Shown one piece after another: positions 42,697 through 52,352 of a DNA stretch of 64,000 bases. This DNA is from Mycolicibacterium tusciae (GTDB lineage: Bacteria > Actinomycetota > Actinomycetes > Mycobacteriales > Mycobacteriaceae). Each line of letters starts with the position of its first letter. Position 1 is the stretch's first letter. Position numbers and translations under genes: made by a program. The notes beneath the pieces are model-generated. The model searched no databases. It was not told the origin of the DNA and was given only the letters and a program-made list of their open reading frames with translations. The stretch is taken from assembly GCF_002086795.1 (NCBI RefSeq), contig NZ_MVIM01000001.1:186001-250000 (forward strand). Reading direction: 5' to 3'.

Positions 42697-42712
42697 TGAA
42701 GGGACTCCTAGA

Positions 42713-42759
42713 GCCGGCAATTGAACACGCCGGCGGTGCCGGCAATTGAACACCGTTCA
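42713..42759. promoter_or_regulatory. BioQ operator with 16-bp direct repeat before bioF, overlapping the bioA stop
   Basis: TGAAC-ACC-GTTCA (42747-42759) is identical to the site at bioB/bioQ. Its outer three bases (42757-42759) are the bioA TGA on the minus strand. GCCGGCAATTGAACAC occurs twice exactly, at 42713-42728 and 42738-42753; only the second copy completes the palindrome. The region lies 17-63 bp upstream of the bioF GTG, well placed to control an internal bioFD promoter. Confidence 0.75.
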
Positions 42760-44070
42760 GGTTAGTGCACGCGCCACGCCGACCATCGCCGAGGTGATCT
42801 GTGCGATCTCCTCGGGCGTACAGATGTAGGGCGGCATCACGTAGACCAGATTGCGGAACGGCCGTAGCCACACCCCGTGGTCCAGCGCAGCCGGTGTCGC
42901 GATCCGCAGGTCGACGGTCTGTTCCATCTCGATGACGCCGATGGCACCCAGCACCCGCACATCGGCCACTCCCGGCATCGACTCCGCGGGCGACAGGCCG
43001 TCGCGCAGGCCGGATTCGATAGCGCGCACCGACGCACGCCAGTCCCCGGCGAGCAACAGCTCGACCGAGGCCACCGAAACCGCGCACGCCAGCGCGTTGG
43101 CCATGAACGTCGGGCCGTGCATCAGCGCACCCGCGGCACTGGCGCTGATGGTCTGCGCGATGTCGTTGGTGCACAGCGTCGCGGCCAGGGTGAGATAGCC
43201 GCCGGTGAGCGCCTTACCCACGCACATGATGTCGGGGGTCACCGCGGCGTGGTCGGCAGCGAAGAGCTCACCGGTGCGCCCGAACCCGGTGGCGATCTCG
43301 TCGAAGATCAGCAGCACCTCATGACGGGTGCAGATCTCGCGCAGGTCGGCGAGATAGCGCGGATCGTGAAACCGCATGCCGCCGGCACCCTGCACCACCG
43401 GTTCCACGATCACCGCGGCGAGCTCGTGCGCGTGCTCGGCCAGTAGTTTTTCGAAGTCCGCAGAGTAGGCCGCGTCGTACCCGGTGGGTACCGGCGGCGC
43501 GAACACCTGTGGAGCGAGCACTGAGTTTCCGCGCGTCCACAGCTCATGCATGCCGCCCTCGGGATCGCACACGCTCATCGGGGTGAACGTGTCGCCGTGA
43601 TAGCCGCCACGCCACGTCATCAACCGGTGTTTGTCCCAGCGTCCGGTGCTGCGCCAGTACTGCAGCGCCATCTTGACGGCGACCTCCACCGAGACGGACC
43701 CGGAGTCGCTGAAGAACACGGCATCCAGCCCGTCGGGTGTGAGCTGGACCAGCAGCTGGGCCAGCCGAGCCGCGGGTTCGTGGGTCAGACCGCCGAACAT
43801 GACGTGGTTCATGGTCGCCAGTTGGCTGGTGATCGCCGCGTCCAGCGATGGATGTCCGTGTCCGTGGATCGCGGTCCACCAGGACGCCATCGCGTCGAGG
43901 ACCCGCAGCTCCTGCCCGTCGCGGTGCAGGGTCAGCCAGGCCCCGCGGGCACCCACCGCGACCAGCGGGGGCGGCGCCTTCGGATCAGCCGACGCACCGA
44001 TCGTGCTGTACGGATGCCAGACGTGGGCGGCGTCGATCGCGCTGATCTCGGCGGGCGTCAGTGCTGCCAC
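42757..44070 (-). CDS. bioA: Adenosylmethionine-8-amino-7-oxononanoate aminotransferase
   Basis: BioA converts KAPA to DAPA using SAM as amino donor and PLP. At 437 residues it has the expected size, with [35 protein letters not shown] and the PLP lysine K286 in [13 protein letters not shown] chose the GTG at 44070 ([13 protein letters not shown]); upstream codons in frame lie in the divergent promoter. It is followed by bioF after 60 bp. Confidence 0.97.
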   Translation of the reverse strand: MAALTPAEISAIDAAHVWHPYSTIGASADPKAPPPLVAVGARGAWLTLHRDGQELRVLDAMASWWTAIHGHGHPSLDAAITSQLATMNHVMFGGLTHEPAARLAQLLVQLTPDGLDAVFFSDSGSVSVEVAVKMALQYWRSTGRWDKHRLMTWRGGYHGDTFTPMSVCDPEGGMHELWTRGNSVLAPQVFAPPVPTGYDAAYSADFEKLLAEHAHELAAVIVEPVVQGAGGMRFHDPRYLADLREICTRHEVLLIFDEIATGFGRTGELFAADHAAVTPDIMCVGKALTGGYLTLAATLCTNDIAQTISASAAGALMHGPTFMANALACAVSVASVELLLAGDWRASVRAIESGLRDGLSPAESMPGVADVRVLGAIGVIEMEQTVDLRIATPAALDHGVWLRPFRNLVYVMPPYICTPEEIAQITSAMVGVARALT

Positions 44071-44077
44071 CTTCGGT

Positions 44078-44083
44078 AGATTA
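44078..44083 (-). promoter_or_regulatory. Candidate -10 (TAATCT) for leaderless bioA
   Basis: On the minus strand TAATCT ends 7 nt before the bioA GTG, consistent with a leaderless transcript. Only 23 bp separate bioA from the divergent acyltransferase start, so any -35 would lie inside the acyltransferase coding region. No BioQ palindrome is seen here. Confidence 0.4.
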
Positions 44084-44093
44084 TCCGTCGACC

Positions 44094-46271
44094 ATGATGA
44101 CCCTCGCCCCTGCCCGGCCGGCGCCCGCCGCTGACCCGGGACCACCGCCACGCGGAGCCACCGCGAAAAGGCCCGCGCGCGCGTCGGAAAGCTACCGGCA
44201 CGACCTCGACGGACTGCGCGGCGTCGCGATCCTGCTCGTCGCGGTTTTCCACGTATGGTTCGGCCGCGTATCCGGTGGTGTCGACGTCTTCCTCGCGCTG
44301 TCGGGCTTCTTCTTCGGTGGACGCCTGCTGCGCACCGCCATGACGCCCGGCGCGTCGCTGTGGCCGATGACTGAAGTCACCCGACTGGTTCGCAGGCTGC
44401 TACCCGCACTCGTCGTCGTGCTTGCTGCCGCCGCCGTGCTGACAATCCTCATTCAGCCCGAAACCCGTTGGGAGACATTCGCAGACCAGAGTCTGGCAAG
44501 CCTGGGCTACTACCAGAACTGGGAATTGGCGAACACCGCATCGGACTACCTCCGTGCCGGCGAAGCCGTCAGTCCGCTGCAGCACATCTGGTCGATGTCG
44601 GTACAAGGCCAGTTCTACATTGCCTTCCTCGCCCTGATCTTCGGCTGCGCCTTGCTGTTTCGCCGCATCTTCGGCCGCCATATGCGGATCGCGTTCATCG
44701 CGTTGCTGAGCGCGTTGACCATCGCGTCGTTCGTGTACGCGATCTTCGCCCACAACGCCGATCAGGCCACCGCGTACTACAACAGCTTCGCCCGCGCGTG
44801 GGAGCTGCTGCTCGGCGCCTTGGTCGGTGCACTGGTGACGAACCTGCGCTGGCCGATGTGGCTGCGCACGACGGCTGCAGTGATCGCGCTGGCCGCGATC
44901 CTCGCGTGCGGCGCCCTGATCGACGGAGTGCACGAATTCCCCGGTCCGTGGGCGCTGGTGCCGGTCGGCGCGACCATGCTGTTCATCCTGTCCGCGGCGA
45001 ACCGGGTGGCCGACCCGCACACCGACGGTCGCATGCCCGCCCCCAACCGCCTGCTGGCCACCGCGCCGTTCGTCGCGCTGGGCGCGATGGCGTACTCGCT
45101 CTACCTGTGGCACTGGCCGCTGCTGATCTTCTATCTGTCCTACCTCGGACATACGCGCGTCAACTTCGTCGAGGGCGCGGTCATCCTGGTGGTGTCCGGC
45201 GTGCTGGCGTGGCTGACGACGAAGTACATCGAGAACCCGCTGCGCTATCGCGCGCCGGCCGCATCAGCTCCAACGGTCCCGCTGCGCGCCCGGCTGCGCA
45301 GGCCGACGATGGCGCTCGGATCGTTCGTCGTCCTGTTGGCGGTGGCGTTGACCGCGACGTCGTTCACCTGGCGCGAGCACGTCACCATCGAACGCTCGAC
45401 AGGCAAAGAGCTGACCGGACTTTCGTCGCGCGACTATCCCGGTGCCCGCGCACTCATCAACAAGGCCAAGGTGCCGAAGCTGCCGATGCGCCCGACGGTG
45501 CTCGAGGCCAGAAACGACCTACCCCGCACCACCGAGGACGGCTGCATCAGCGACTTCGACAACGTCGGTGTCATCACCTGCAACTACGGCGATGACTCCG
45601 CGACCCGCACGATCGCACTTGCGGGCGGTTCCCACGCCGAACACTGGATCACCGCCCTGGACCTGCTCGGTCGGATGCACAACTTCAAGGTCGTCACGTA
45701 CCTGAAGATGGGCTGCCCGCTGACCACGGAGGAAGTCCCGCTGGTCATGGGCGACAACCGTCCGTACCCCAAGTGCCACCAGTGGAACGAGCGGGTGATG
45801 GACAAGATCATCGCCGACCGCCCGGACTACGTGTTCACCACCGCGACGCGACCGTGGAACGTCAAACCGGGCGACGTGATGCCTGCCACATACCTCGGAA
45901 TCTGGCAGACGCTGTCCGACAACAACATTCCGATTCTGGGGATGCGCGATACCCCCTGGCTGGTACGTAACGGCCAGCCGTACTTCCCCGCCGACTGCCT
46001 GGCCGACGGCGGTGACGCCATCTCCTGCGGCGTCAAGCGCTCCGACGTTCTGTCGCCCTACAACCCCACCCTCGACTTCGTCGCGCGGTTCCCATTGCTC
46101 AAGCCGCTGGACATGAGCGACGCGGTGTGCCGTAAGGACATCTGTCGCGCAGTCGAGGGAAATGTGTTGCTGTATCACGATGCCCACCACATCTCGACGA
46201 CCTACATGCGCACGATGACCACCGAACTCGGACGCCAGATCGCGGCGGCCACCGGTTGGTGGGTCGACTGA
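44094..46271 (+). CDS. OafA-type acyltransferase with C-terminal SGNH domain
   Basis: The 725-residue membrane protein has an acyltransferase-3 domain with about ten helices (residues about 40-400; [20 protein letters not shown] is the typical N-terminus with its RxH-like motif) and a C-terminal extracytoplasmic SGNH-like domain (GGSHAEHW near 510, and YHDAHHIS near the end for the Asp-His pair). OafA-like enzymes transfer acyl groups to sugars or peptidoglycan outside the membrane. The ATG pair at 44094/44097 leaves the exact start open. Its stop overlaps the glgX start. Confidence 0.9.
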   Translation: MMTLAPARPAPAADPGPPPRGATAKRPARASESYRHDLDGLRGVAILLVAVFHVWFGRVSGGVDVFLALSGFFFGGRLLRTAMTPGASLWPMTEVTRLVRRLLPALVVVLAAAAVLTILIQPETRWETFADQSLASLGYYQNWELANTASDYLRAGEAVSPLQHIWSMSVQGQFYIAFLALIFGCALLFRRIFGRHMRIAFIALLSALTIASFVYAIFAHNADQATAYYNSFARAWELLLGALVGALVTNLRWPMWLRTTAAVIALAAILACGALIDGVHEFPGPWALVPVGATMLFILSAANRVADPHTDGRMPAPNRLLATAPFVALGAMAYSLYLWHWPLLIFYLSYLGHTRVNFVEGAVILVVSGVLAWLTTKYIENPLRYRAPAASAPTVPLRARLRRPTMALGSFVVLLAVALTATSFTWREHVTIERSTGKELTGLSSRDYPGARALINKAKVPKLPMRPTVLEARNDLPRTTEDGCISDFDNVGVITCNYGDDSATRTIALAGGSHAEHWITALDLLGRMHNFKVVTYLKMGCPLTTEEVPLVMGDNRPYPKCHQWNERVMDKIIADRPDYVFTTATRPWNVKPGDVMPATYLGIWQTLSDNNIPILGMRDTPWLVRNGQPYFPADCLADGGDAISCGVKRSDVLSPYNPTLDFVARFPLLKPLDMSDAVCRKDICRAVEGNVLLYHDAHHISTTYMRTMTTELGRQIAAATGWWVD

Positions 46272-48421
46272 TGACGTCCGGCGCTCCGGCCTCGGTACCA
46301 ACCGTCTGGCCGGGTACCACGTACCCCCTCGGCGCCACCTACGACGGTGCGGGGACGAACTTCTCGCTGTTTTCGGAGATCGCCGACCGGGTCGAGTTGT
46401 GCCTGATCGGCAAGGACGGCAGTGAGGAGCGCATCAACCTCGAAGAGGTCGACGGCTACGTATGGCACTGCTACCTGCCCACCGTGACCCCCGGGCAGCG
46501 TTACGGGTTCCGGGTGTACGGACCATGGGAGCCGTCCGCGGGACATCGTTGTGACCCGAGCAAGCTGCTACTCGATCCGTACGGAAAGTCGTTCCACGGT
46601 GACTTCGATTTCAGCCAGGCGCTGTTCTCCTATGACCTGACGGCCGACGACCCGGCGAGCGGCGGGACGCCGCCGATGGTCGACTCGCTGGGCCACACCA
46701 TGACCAGTGTCGTGATCAACCCCTACTTCGATTGGGCATCCGACCGCGCGCCGCGAACGCCGTACCACCAGACGGTCATCTACGAGGCGCACGTCAAAGG
46801 CATGACGCAAACCCATCCGGGCATCCCCGAGGAGATGCGCGGGACGTACGCGGGCCTCGCGCATCCGGTGATCATCGACCACCTCAAGTCGCTCAACGTC
46901 ACGGCGATCGAACTCATGCCGGTACACCAGTTCATGCACGACCATCGGCTGCTCGACCTCGGACTACGAAATTACTGGGGCTACAACACATTCGGCTTCC
47001 TTGCGCCGCACTACCAGTACGCGGCGAACAAGCACGCCGGTGCAGCCGTCGCGGAGTTCAAGGCGATGGTGCGATCCTTCCACGAGGCCGGCATCGAGGT
47101 GATCCTCGACGTCGTCTACAACCACACCGCCGAGGGAAACCACCTCGGGCCAACGATCAACTTCCGAGGCATCGACAACGCCGCGTACTACCGGCTGATG
47201 GACGACGACAAGCGGCTGTACCGCGACTTCACCGGCACCGGAAACAGCCTGAACCCGCGGCACCCGCACACCCTGCAGCTGATCATGGACTCCCTGCGGT
47301 ACTGGGTGCTCGAGATGCACGTCGACGGATTCCGCTTCGACCTGGCATCGGCGCTGGCGCGCGAGTTCTTCGAAGTCGACAGGCTGAGCGCGTTTTTCGA
47401 CATCATCCAGCAGGACCCGGTGATCAGTCAGGTCAAGCTGATCGCCGAACCGTGGGATGTCGGCGAGGGCGGCTATCAGGTCGGCAATTTCCCAGGTTTG
47501 TGGACCGAGTGGAATGGGAAGTATCGCGACACTGTGCGCGATTACTGGCGGGGCGAGCCCGCAACCCTCGGCGAATTCGCTTCGCGGCTGACCGGGTCGT
47601 CGGACCTCTATGAGGCGACCGGTCGGCGTCCCGGCGCGAGCATCAACTTCGTCACCTGCCACGACGGTTTCCCGCTCGCGGACCTGGTGTCCTATAACGA
47701 GAAACACAACGAGGCCAACGGCGAGGACAACCGCGACGGCGAAAGCCACAACAGGTCGTGGAACTGCGGTGTCGAGGGCCCCACCGACGATCCCGAGATC
47801 CTCGCGCTGCGGGGTAAGCAGATGCGCAACATCATGGGCACGTTGATGCTGTCGCAGGGCACCCCGATGATCTCCCATGGTGACGAGATCGGACGCACAC
47901 AGCGAGGCAACAACAACGCCTACTGTCAGGACTCGGAAATCTCGTGGATGGACTGGTCGCTCTGCGACAAGAACGCCGACCTGCTCACCTTCACCCGCAA
48001 GGTGAGCAAGCTGCGCAAACGGCACCCGGTGTTTCGGCGGCGACGCTTCTTCGATGGCACGCCGATCCGCAGCGGGGACCAGGTTCGCGACATCGCGTGG
48101 CTGACCCCGGCGGGCAGCGAGATGACACCTGAGGACTGGGGTTCTGGCCTGGACAAGTGCGTGGCCGTGTTCCTCAACGGTGAAGCGATCGCGGCGCCCA
48201 ACGAACGGGGCGAACGCGTGGTCGACGACTCGTTCCTGCTCTGCTTCAACGCACACAGCAAGCCGGTGGAGTTCGTCGCGCCCGATCTCGGCTATGCCGC
48301 CGAGTGGACCGCGGACATCGACACCGCCGACCCCAAGGGCGACACCGATCTCGTCATTGTTGCAGGCGAGCGACTGACGCTCGCCTCGCGGTCGCTGCTG
48401 GTGCTGCGTAAGACCGCGTAG
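46271..48421 (+). CDS. glgX: Glycogen debranching enzyme (GlgX/TreX)
   Basis: GlgX hydrolyses alpha-1,6 branches of glycogen and feeds the TreYZ route. The 716-residue GH13 enzyme has an N-terminal CBM48-like domain, then the barrel with nucleophile D357 (DGFRFDLASAL), acid/base E393 (LIAEPWDVG) and a later VTCHDGF. The ATG at 46271 overlaps the acyltransferase stop (TGATG); a TTG five codons upstream is less likely. It ends 3 bp before treY. Confidence 0.96.
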   Translation: MTSGAPASVPTVWPGTTYPLGATYDGAGTNFSLFSEIADRVELCLIGKDGSEERINLEEVDGYVWHCYLPTVTPGQRYGFRVYGPWEPSAGHRCDPSKLLLDPYGKSFHGDFDFSQALFSYDLTADDPASGGTPPMVDSLGHTMTSVVINPYFDWASDRAPRTPYHQTVIYEAHVKGMTQTHPGIPEEMRGTYAGLAHPVIIDHLKSLNVTAIELMPVHQFMHDHRLLDLGLRNYWGYNTFGFLAPHYQYAANKHAGAAVAEFKAMVRSFHEAGIEVILDVVYNHTAEGNHLGPTINFRGIDNAAYYRLMDDDKRLYRDFTGTGNSLNPRHPHTLQLIMDSLRYWVLEMHVDGFRFDLASALAREFFEVDRLSAFFDIIQQDPVISQVKLIAEPWDVGEGGYQVGNFPGLWTEWNGKYRDTVRDYWRGEPATLGEFASRLTGSSDLYEATGRRPGASINFVTCHDGFPLADLVSYNEKHNEANGEDNRDGESHNRSWNCGVEGPTDDPEILALRGKQMRNIMGTLMLSQGTPMISHGDEIGRTQRGNNNAYCQDSEISWMDWSLCDKNADLLTFTRKVSKLRKRHPVFRRRRFFDGTPIRSGDQVRDIAWLTPAGSEMTPEDWGSGLDKCVAVFLNGEAIAAPNERGERVVDDSFLLCFNAHSKPVEFVAPDLGYAAEWTADIDTADPKGDTDLVIVAGERLTLASRSLLVLRKTA

Positions 48422-48424
48422 CTC

Positions 48425-50632
48425 ATGCATCCACTCTCTACGTACCGACTCCAAATGCGCGGCGACTGCTTCACATTCGCCGATGCGGAGAACCAACTCG
48501 ACTACCTCGATGCGCTCGGCGTTTCCCACCTCTATCTGTCCCCGATTCTCACCGCCGCCGAAGGTTCGACACACGGCTACGACGTCACCGACCCTCTGAC
48601 CGTCTCGGCCGCGCTCGGTGGTGCTGACGGTTTGGCCCGATTGTCGGCGGCGGCGCGGTCGCGCGGCATCGGGCTCATCATCGACATCGTCCCCAACCAC
48701 GTCGGCGTGGACGATCCGCAGCAGAACCAGTGGTGGCTGGATGTGCTGACGCGGGGCCGTGATTCGCCGTACTCCTCCTACTTCGACATCGACTGGGACC
48801 TGGATCCCGAGGGCCGCATCGTGCTGCCGGTGCTGGGCGAGGACGGCGACGACCCGCCGCCGGGCTATCCCGCCGACAACACGCACTATCGAGCGATCGG
48901 CTGGCGCAACGGCATCTGCGGGTATCGGCGCTTTTTCTCCATCACGTCGCTGGCCGGCCTGCGTCAGGAGGACCGCGCCGTCTTCGACGCGACGCACGCC
49001 GAGGTCAAACGCTGGTTCGACGAGGGGCTTGTCGACGGTATCCGGATCGACCACCCCGACGGATTATCCGATCCCGCAGGTTATCTCGGATGGCTGCGCG
49101 AACTGGTCGGACCGCAGGCATGGATCGTCGTCGAGAAGATCCTCGCCGTCGACGAACCGCTGGAACCCACGTTGCCCGTCGACGGCACCACCGGGTACGA
49201 CGCGCTGCGCGAAATCGGCGGCATATTCGTCGACCCCGCCGGAGCGGGCGCCCTGACCGGTCTCTTTGACTCCGCGGGACAGGCCTACAGCACGATGCCC
49301 GCACTGGCCACCGAGCTCAAGGTCCAGGCCGTCACCGATACCCTCAAGAGCGAACTGGCCCGGCTCTGCCGCACGATCACGGCCGCGACCGGCGCCGACC
49401 ACCCCGATGTGCCCATCGCCGTGGCGACGCTGCTCAGTCACATCGAGGTCTACCGCTCCGACTACCGTGGGCTGTCGCTGGTACTGCCGATCGCCTTCGC
49501 TGATGCCGCCGCCGAACGGCCCGAGCTTGCACCCGCTTTCGCGATCATCGCATCCGCCCTGGCCGTCAGCACCGAGACCAACGTGCGGCTGCAGCAGCTG
49601 TGCGGTGCGGCGACGGCGAAGTCGATGGAGGACTGCCTGTTCTATCGCGACGCACGGTTGGTGTCGCTGAACGAAGTCGGTGGCGAACCACAGCGCTTTG
49701 GTGTCAGCGTCGCCGAGTTCCACCGACGTGCCGCGGTGCGCGCGCAGATGTGGCCGCACGCCATGGTCGCCTTGACGACCCACGACACCAAGCGCGGCGA
49801 GGATGTGCGCGCGCGCATCGGAGTCCTGTCGCAGATACCGGCGCTGTGGGCGGAGCTGGCCGGTAAGTGGGCGCTGGCCGCCCCACCACCGGATGCCGCC
49901 ACGGGACTGTTCCTGCTGCAGAACATGTTCGGGGTATGGCCTGTCGACGGGATCATCGGCGCCCAGCTACGCGAACGGCTGCACGGCTACGCCGAGAAGG
50001 CCATCCGGGAGGCCGGGACGCACACCACCTGGAACGAGCCGAACGACGAATTCGAGTCCGCGGTTCACACCTGGATCGACGCCGTACTGGACGGCCCCGT
50101 CGGTGCCGAGATGACGTCGCTGGTAGCACGCGTTGACCTTCACGCGCGCAGCGACGCCCTTGGCCAGAAGCTGATCGCACTCACCGCGCCCGGCGTTCCG
50201 GACATCTATCAGGGCACCGAGTTGTGGGAGGACAGCCTCGTCGACCCCGACAATCGCCGGCCGGTGGACTACACAGCGCGCACGCGCGCACTGGAGGCGT
50301 TGCGGCATCCGAAGATTCGGGTTGTGGCCGCGGCATTGCGGCTGCGGCGGGAGCGCGCCGCCAGCTTCAGCGACGGTGGCTACACACCGGTGCGGGCGGA
50401 CGGCCCAGCAGCCGACCATCTGGTGGGATTTCTTCGCGGCGACGATGTGCTAACCGCCGTCAGTCGGCACACGGTGCTCCTTTCGGAAACCGGTTGGGGC
50501 GACACCGCATTGGATTTGCCTGGCGGTCAGTGGACCGACCGCATCTCGGGAGCGCGGTTCAGCGGCCGGGTGCTCGCCGTTGAGTTGTTCGCGGAACTGC
50601 CCGTTGCCCTGCTGGAGCGCACCGATGGCTGA
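48425..50632 (+). CDS. treY: Maltooligosyl trehalose synthase
   Basis: TreY converts the reducing end of maltodextrins to a trehalose unit. The 735-residue GH13 enzyme shows MHPLSTYRLQM, DIVPNHVGVD, nucleophile D209 (GIRIDHPDGLSDP), acid/base E237 (IVVEKIL) and THDTKRGEDVRAR. It overlaps treZ by 8 bp, so the two are translationally coupled. Confidence 0.97.
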   Translation: MHPLSTYRLQMRGDCFTFADAENQLDYLDALGVSHLYLSPILTAAEGSTHGYDVTDPLTVSAALGGADGLARLSAAARSRGIGLIIDIVPNHVGVDDPQQNQWWLDVLTRGRDSPYSSYFDIDWDLDPEGRIVLPVLGEDGDDPPPGYPADNTHYRAIGWRNGICGYRRFFSITSLAGLRQEDRAVFDATHAEVKRWFDEGLVDGIRIDHPDGLSDPAGYLGWLRELVGPQAWIVVEKILAVDEPLEPTLPVDGTTGYDALREIGGIFVDPAGAGALTGLFDSAGQAYSTMPALATELKVQAVTDTLKSELARLCRTITAATGADHPDVPIAVATLLSHIEVYRSDYRGLSLVLPIAFADAAAERPELAPAFAIIASALAVSTETNVRLQQLCGAATAKSMEDCLFYRDARLVSLNEVGGEPQRFGVSVAEFHRRAAVRAQMWPHAMVALTTHDTKRGEDVRARIGVLSQIPALWAELAGKWALAAPPPDAATGLFLLQNMFGVWPVDGIIGAQLRERLHGYAEKAIREAGTHTTWNEPNDEFESAVHTWIDAVLDGPVGAEMTSLVARVDLHARSDALGQKLIALTAPGVPDIYQGTELWEDSLVDPDNRRPVDYTARTRALEALRHPKIRVVAAALRLRRERAASFSDGGYTPVRADGPAADHLVGFLRGDDVLTAVSRHTVLLSETGWGDTALDLPGGQWTDRISGARFSGRVLAVELFAELPVALLERTDG

Positions 50633-52352
50633 ATTCGCGGTGTGGGCGCCCATTCCCGAGCGGGTCCGGGTCGACGTGGACGGCACCCTGCACGAGATGA
50701 CCGGATCGCCCGACGGCTGGTGGCGCGCCGACGTCGACGCCGGCACCGGGGCGCGCTACGGTTTCGTCCTCGACGACGACCCGACAGTCCTGCCGGATCC
50801 CCGGTCCCCGCGTCAGCCCGATGGTGTTCATGCCCGATCGGCGCTCTGGCAGCCCGACGCCGGCGCATGGACCGATGGCAACTGGGCCGGCGCATCGATC
50901 GAAGGCCGGGTGATCTACGAACTGCACATCGGGACGTTCACGCCGGGCGCGACGTTCGATTCGGCGATCGAGAAGCTGGACTATCTGGTGGATCTCGGCG
51001 TCGACTTCGTCGAAGTGATGCCTGTGAACGCCTTCGGCGGAACGCACGGCTGGGGCTACGACGGCGTGCTGTGGTACGCGGTGCACGAACCGTACGGCGG
51101 GCCAGACGCGCTGGTTCGCTTCATCGACGCATGCCACCGGCGCGGGCTTGGTGTGCTGATCGACGCGGTGTTCAACCACCTCGGGCCGTCGGGGAATTAC
51201 CTACCGCGGTTCGGTCCCTACCTTTCCTCGGGCAGCAACCCATGGGGCGAGTCGATCAACATCAGCGGGCCGGATGCCGACGAAGTGCGCACCTACATCC
51301 TGGACTGCGCACTGCGGTGGATGCGCGACTTCCACGCCGACGGCCTGCGCCTCGACGCCGTACACGCCCTCGTCGACACGACGGCCATTCACATTCTCGA
51401 GGAGCTGTCCGCCGAAACCGACGCGCTGGCCGAAGAGTTGGGCCGGCCACTGTCGCTGATCGCCGAAAGCGACCTCAACGATCCTCGGCTGATCACCCCG
51501 CGCGAACACGGCGGCTTGGGGATGACCGCACAGTGGGACGACGACATCCACCACGCGATCCACGCCGCCGTCTCGGGCGAACGTCAGGGCTACTACTCGG
51601 ATTTCGGTTCGGTGGAAACGCTGGCGCAGACGTTGCGGCACGGGTACTTCCACGCCGGCACGTACTCGTCGTTCCGGCACCGGCGACATGGCCGCCCGCT
51701 GGACACGGCGACGATCCCGGCGACCCGGCTGCTCGCCTACACGCTGACCCATGATCAGGTGGGTAATCGAGCGTGCGGCGATCGCCCGTCGCAGAACCTC
51801 ACCTTCGGCCAGCTGGCGGTCAAGGCTGCGCTCGTACTCGGATCTCCCTACACCGGAATGCTGTTCATGGGCGAGGAATGGGGCTCGTCGTCGCCTTTTC
51901 AATTCTTCACCTCCCACCCCGAGCCCGAATTGGCCAGAGCCACCGCCGAGGGTCGCAAGCGTGAGTTCGCCGAGCATGGGTGGGATGCAGACGAGATCCC
52001 GGATCCACAGGACCCCGCCACCTACGAACGTTCCAAGCTGAAGTGGCAAGAGATCGACGAGGCCGAACACGGCCGGCTGCGTCACGTGTACCGGCAGCTG
52101 ATCTCGTTGCGGCACACCGAGCCCGACCTCGCCGATCCGTGGTTGGACAACATGCAGGTCGACTACGACGAGGATCGGCGGTGGATCGTGATGCAGCGCG
52201 GGTCGCTGGCCATCGCGTGCAACCTCGGGACCGAGGCCGTCGAAGTTCCCATCGCCGGCGAGGTGGTGCTGGCGTGGGATGAGCCGGCGGCGGTCGACGC
52301 GAATTCGACGTCGTTGCCCGCTCGATCGTTCGCGATCCTTCGTCGTTCCTAG
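50625..52352 (+). CDS. treZ: Maltooligosyl trehalose trehalohydrolase
   Basis: TreZ releases trehalose from the product of TreY. The 575-residue GH13 protein starts at the ATG at 50625 (MAEFAVWAPIPERVRV), has an N-terminal beta-sandwich, the barrel motif VEVMPVNAF, nucleophile D244 (LRLDAVHAL), acid/base in LIAESDLNDP and THDQVGNRA. Its stop overlaps the convergent ilvA stop by four bases. Confidence 0.97.
   Translation: MAEFAVWAPIPERVRVDVDGTLHEMTGSPDGWWRADVDAGTGARYGFVLDDDPTVLPDPRSPRQPDGVHARSALWQPDAGAWTDGNWAGASIEGRVIYELHIGTFTPGATFDSAIEKLDYLVDLGVDFVEVMPVNAFGGTHGWGYDGVLWYAVHEPYGGPDALVRFIDACHRRGLGVLIDAVFNHLGPSGNYLPRFGPYLSSGSNPWGESINISGPDADEVRTYILDCALRWMRDFHADGLRLDAVHALVDTTAIHILEELSAETDALAEELGRPLSLIAESDLNDPRLITPREHGGLGMTAQWDDDIHHAIHAAVSGERQGYYSDFGSVETLAQTLRHGYFHAGTYSSFRHRRHGRPLDTATIPATRLLAYTLTHDQVGNRACGDRPSQNLTFGQLAVKAALVLGSPYTGMLFMGEEWGSSSPFQFFTSHPEPELARATAEGRKREFAEHGWDADEIPDPQDPATYERSKLKWQEIDEAEHGRLRHVYRQLISLRHTEPDLADPWLDNMQVDYDEDRRWIVMQRGSLAIACNLGTEAVEVPIAGEVVLAWDEPAAVDANSTSLPARSFAILRRS

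Noticed and set aside
46964..49054. Nearly 700-codon minus-strand open frame opposite glgX and treY
   Set aside because: It spans two well-supported GH13 genes on the other strand, and its translation shows no domain. GC-rich codon bias keeps the antisense frame open.
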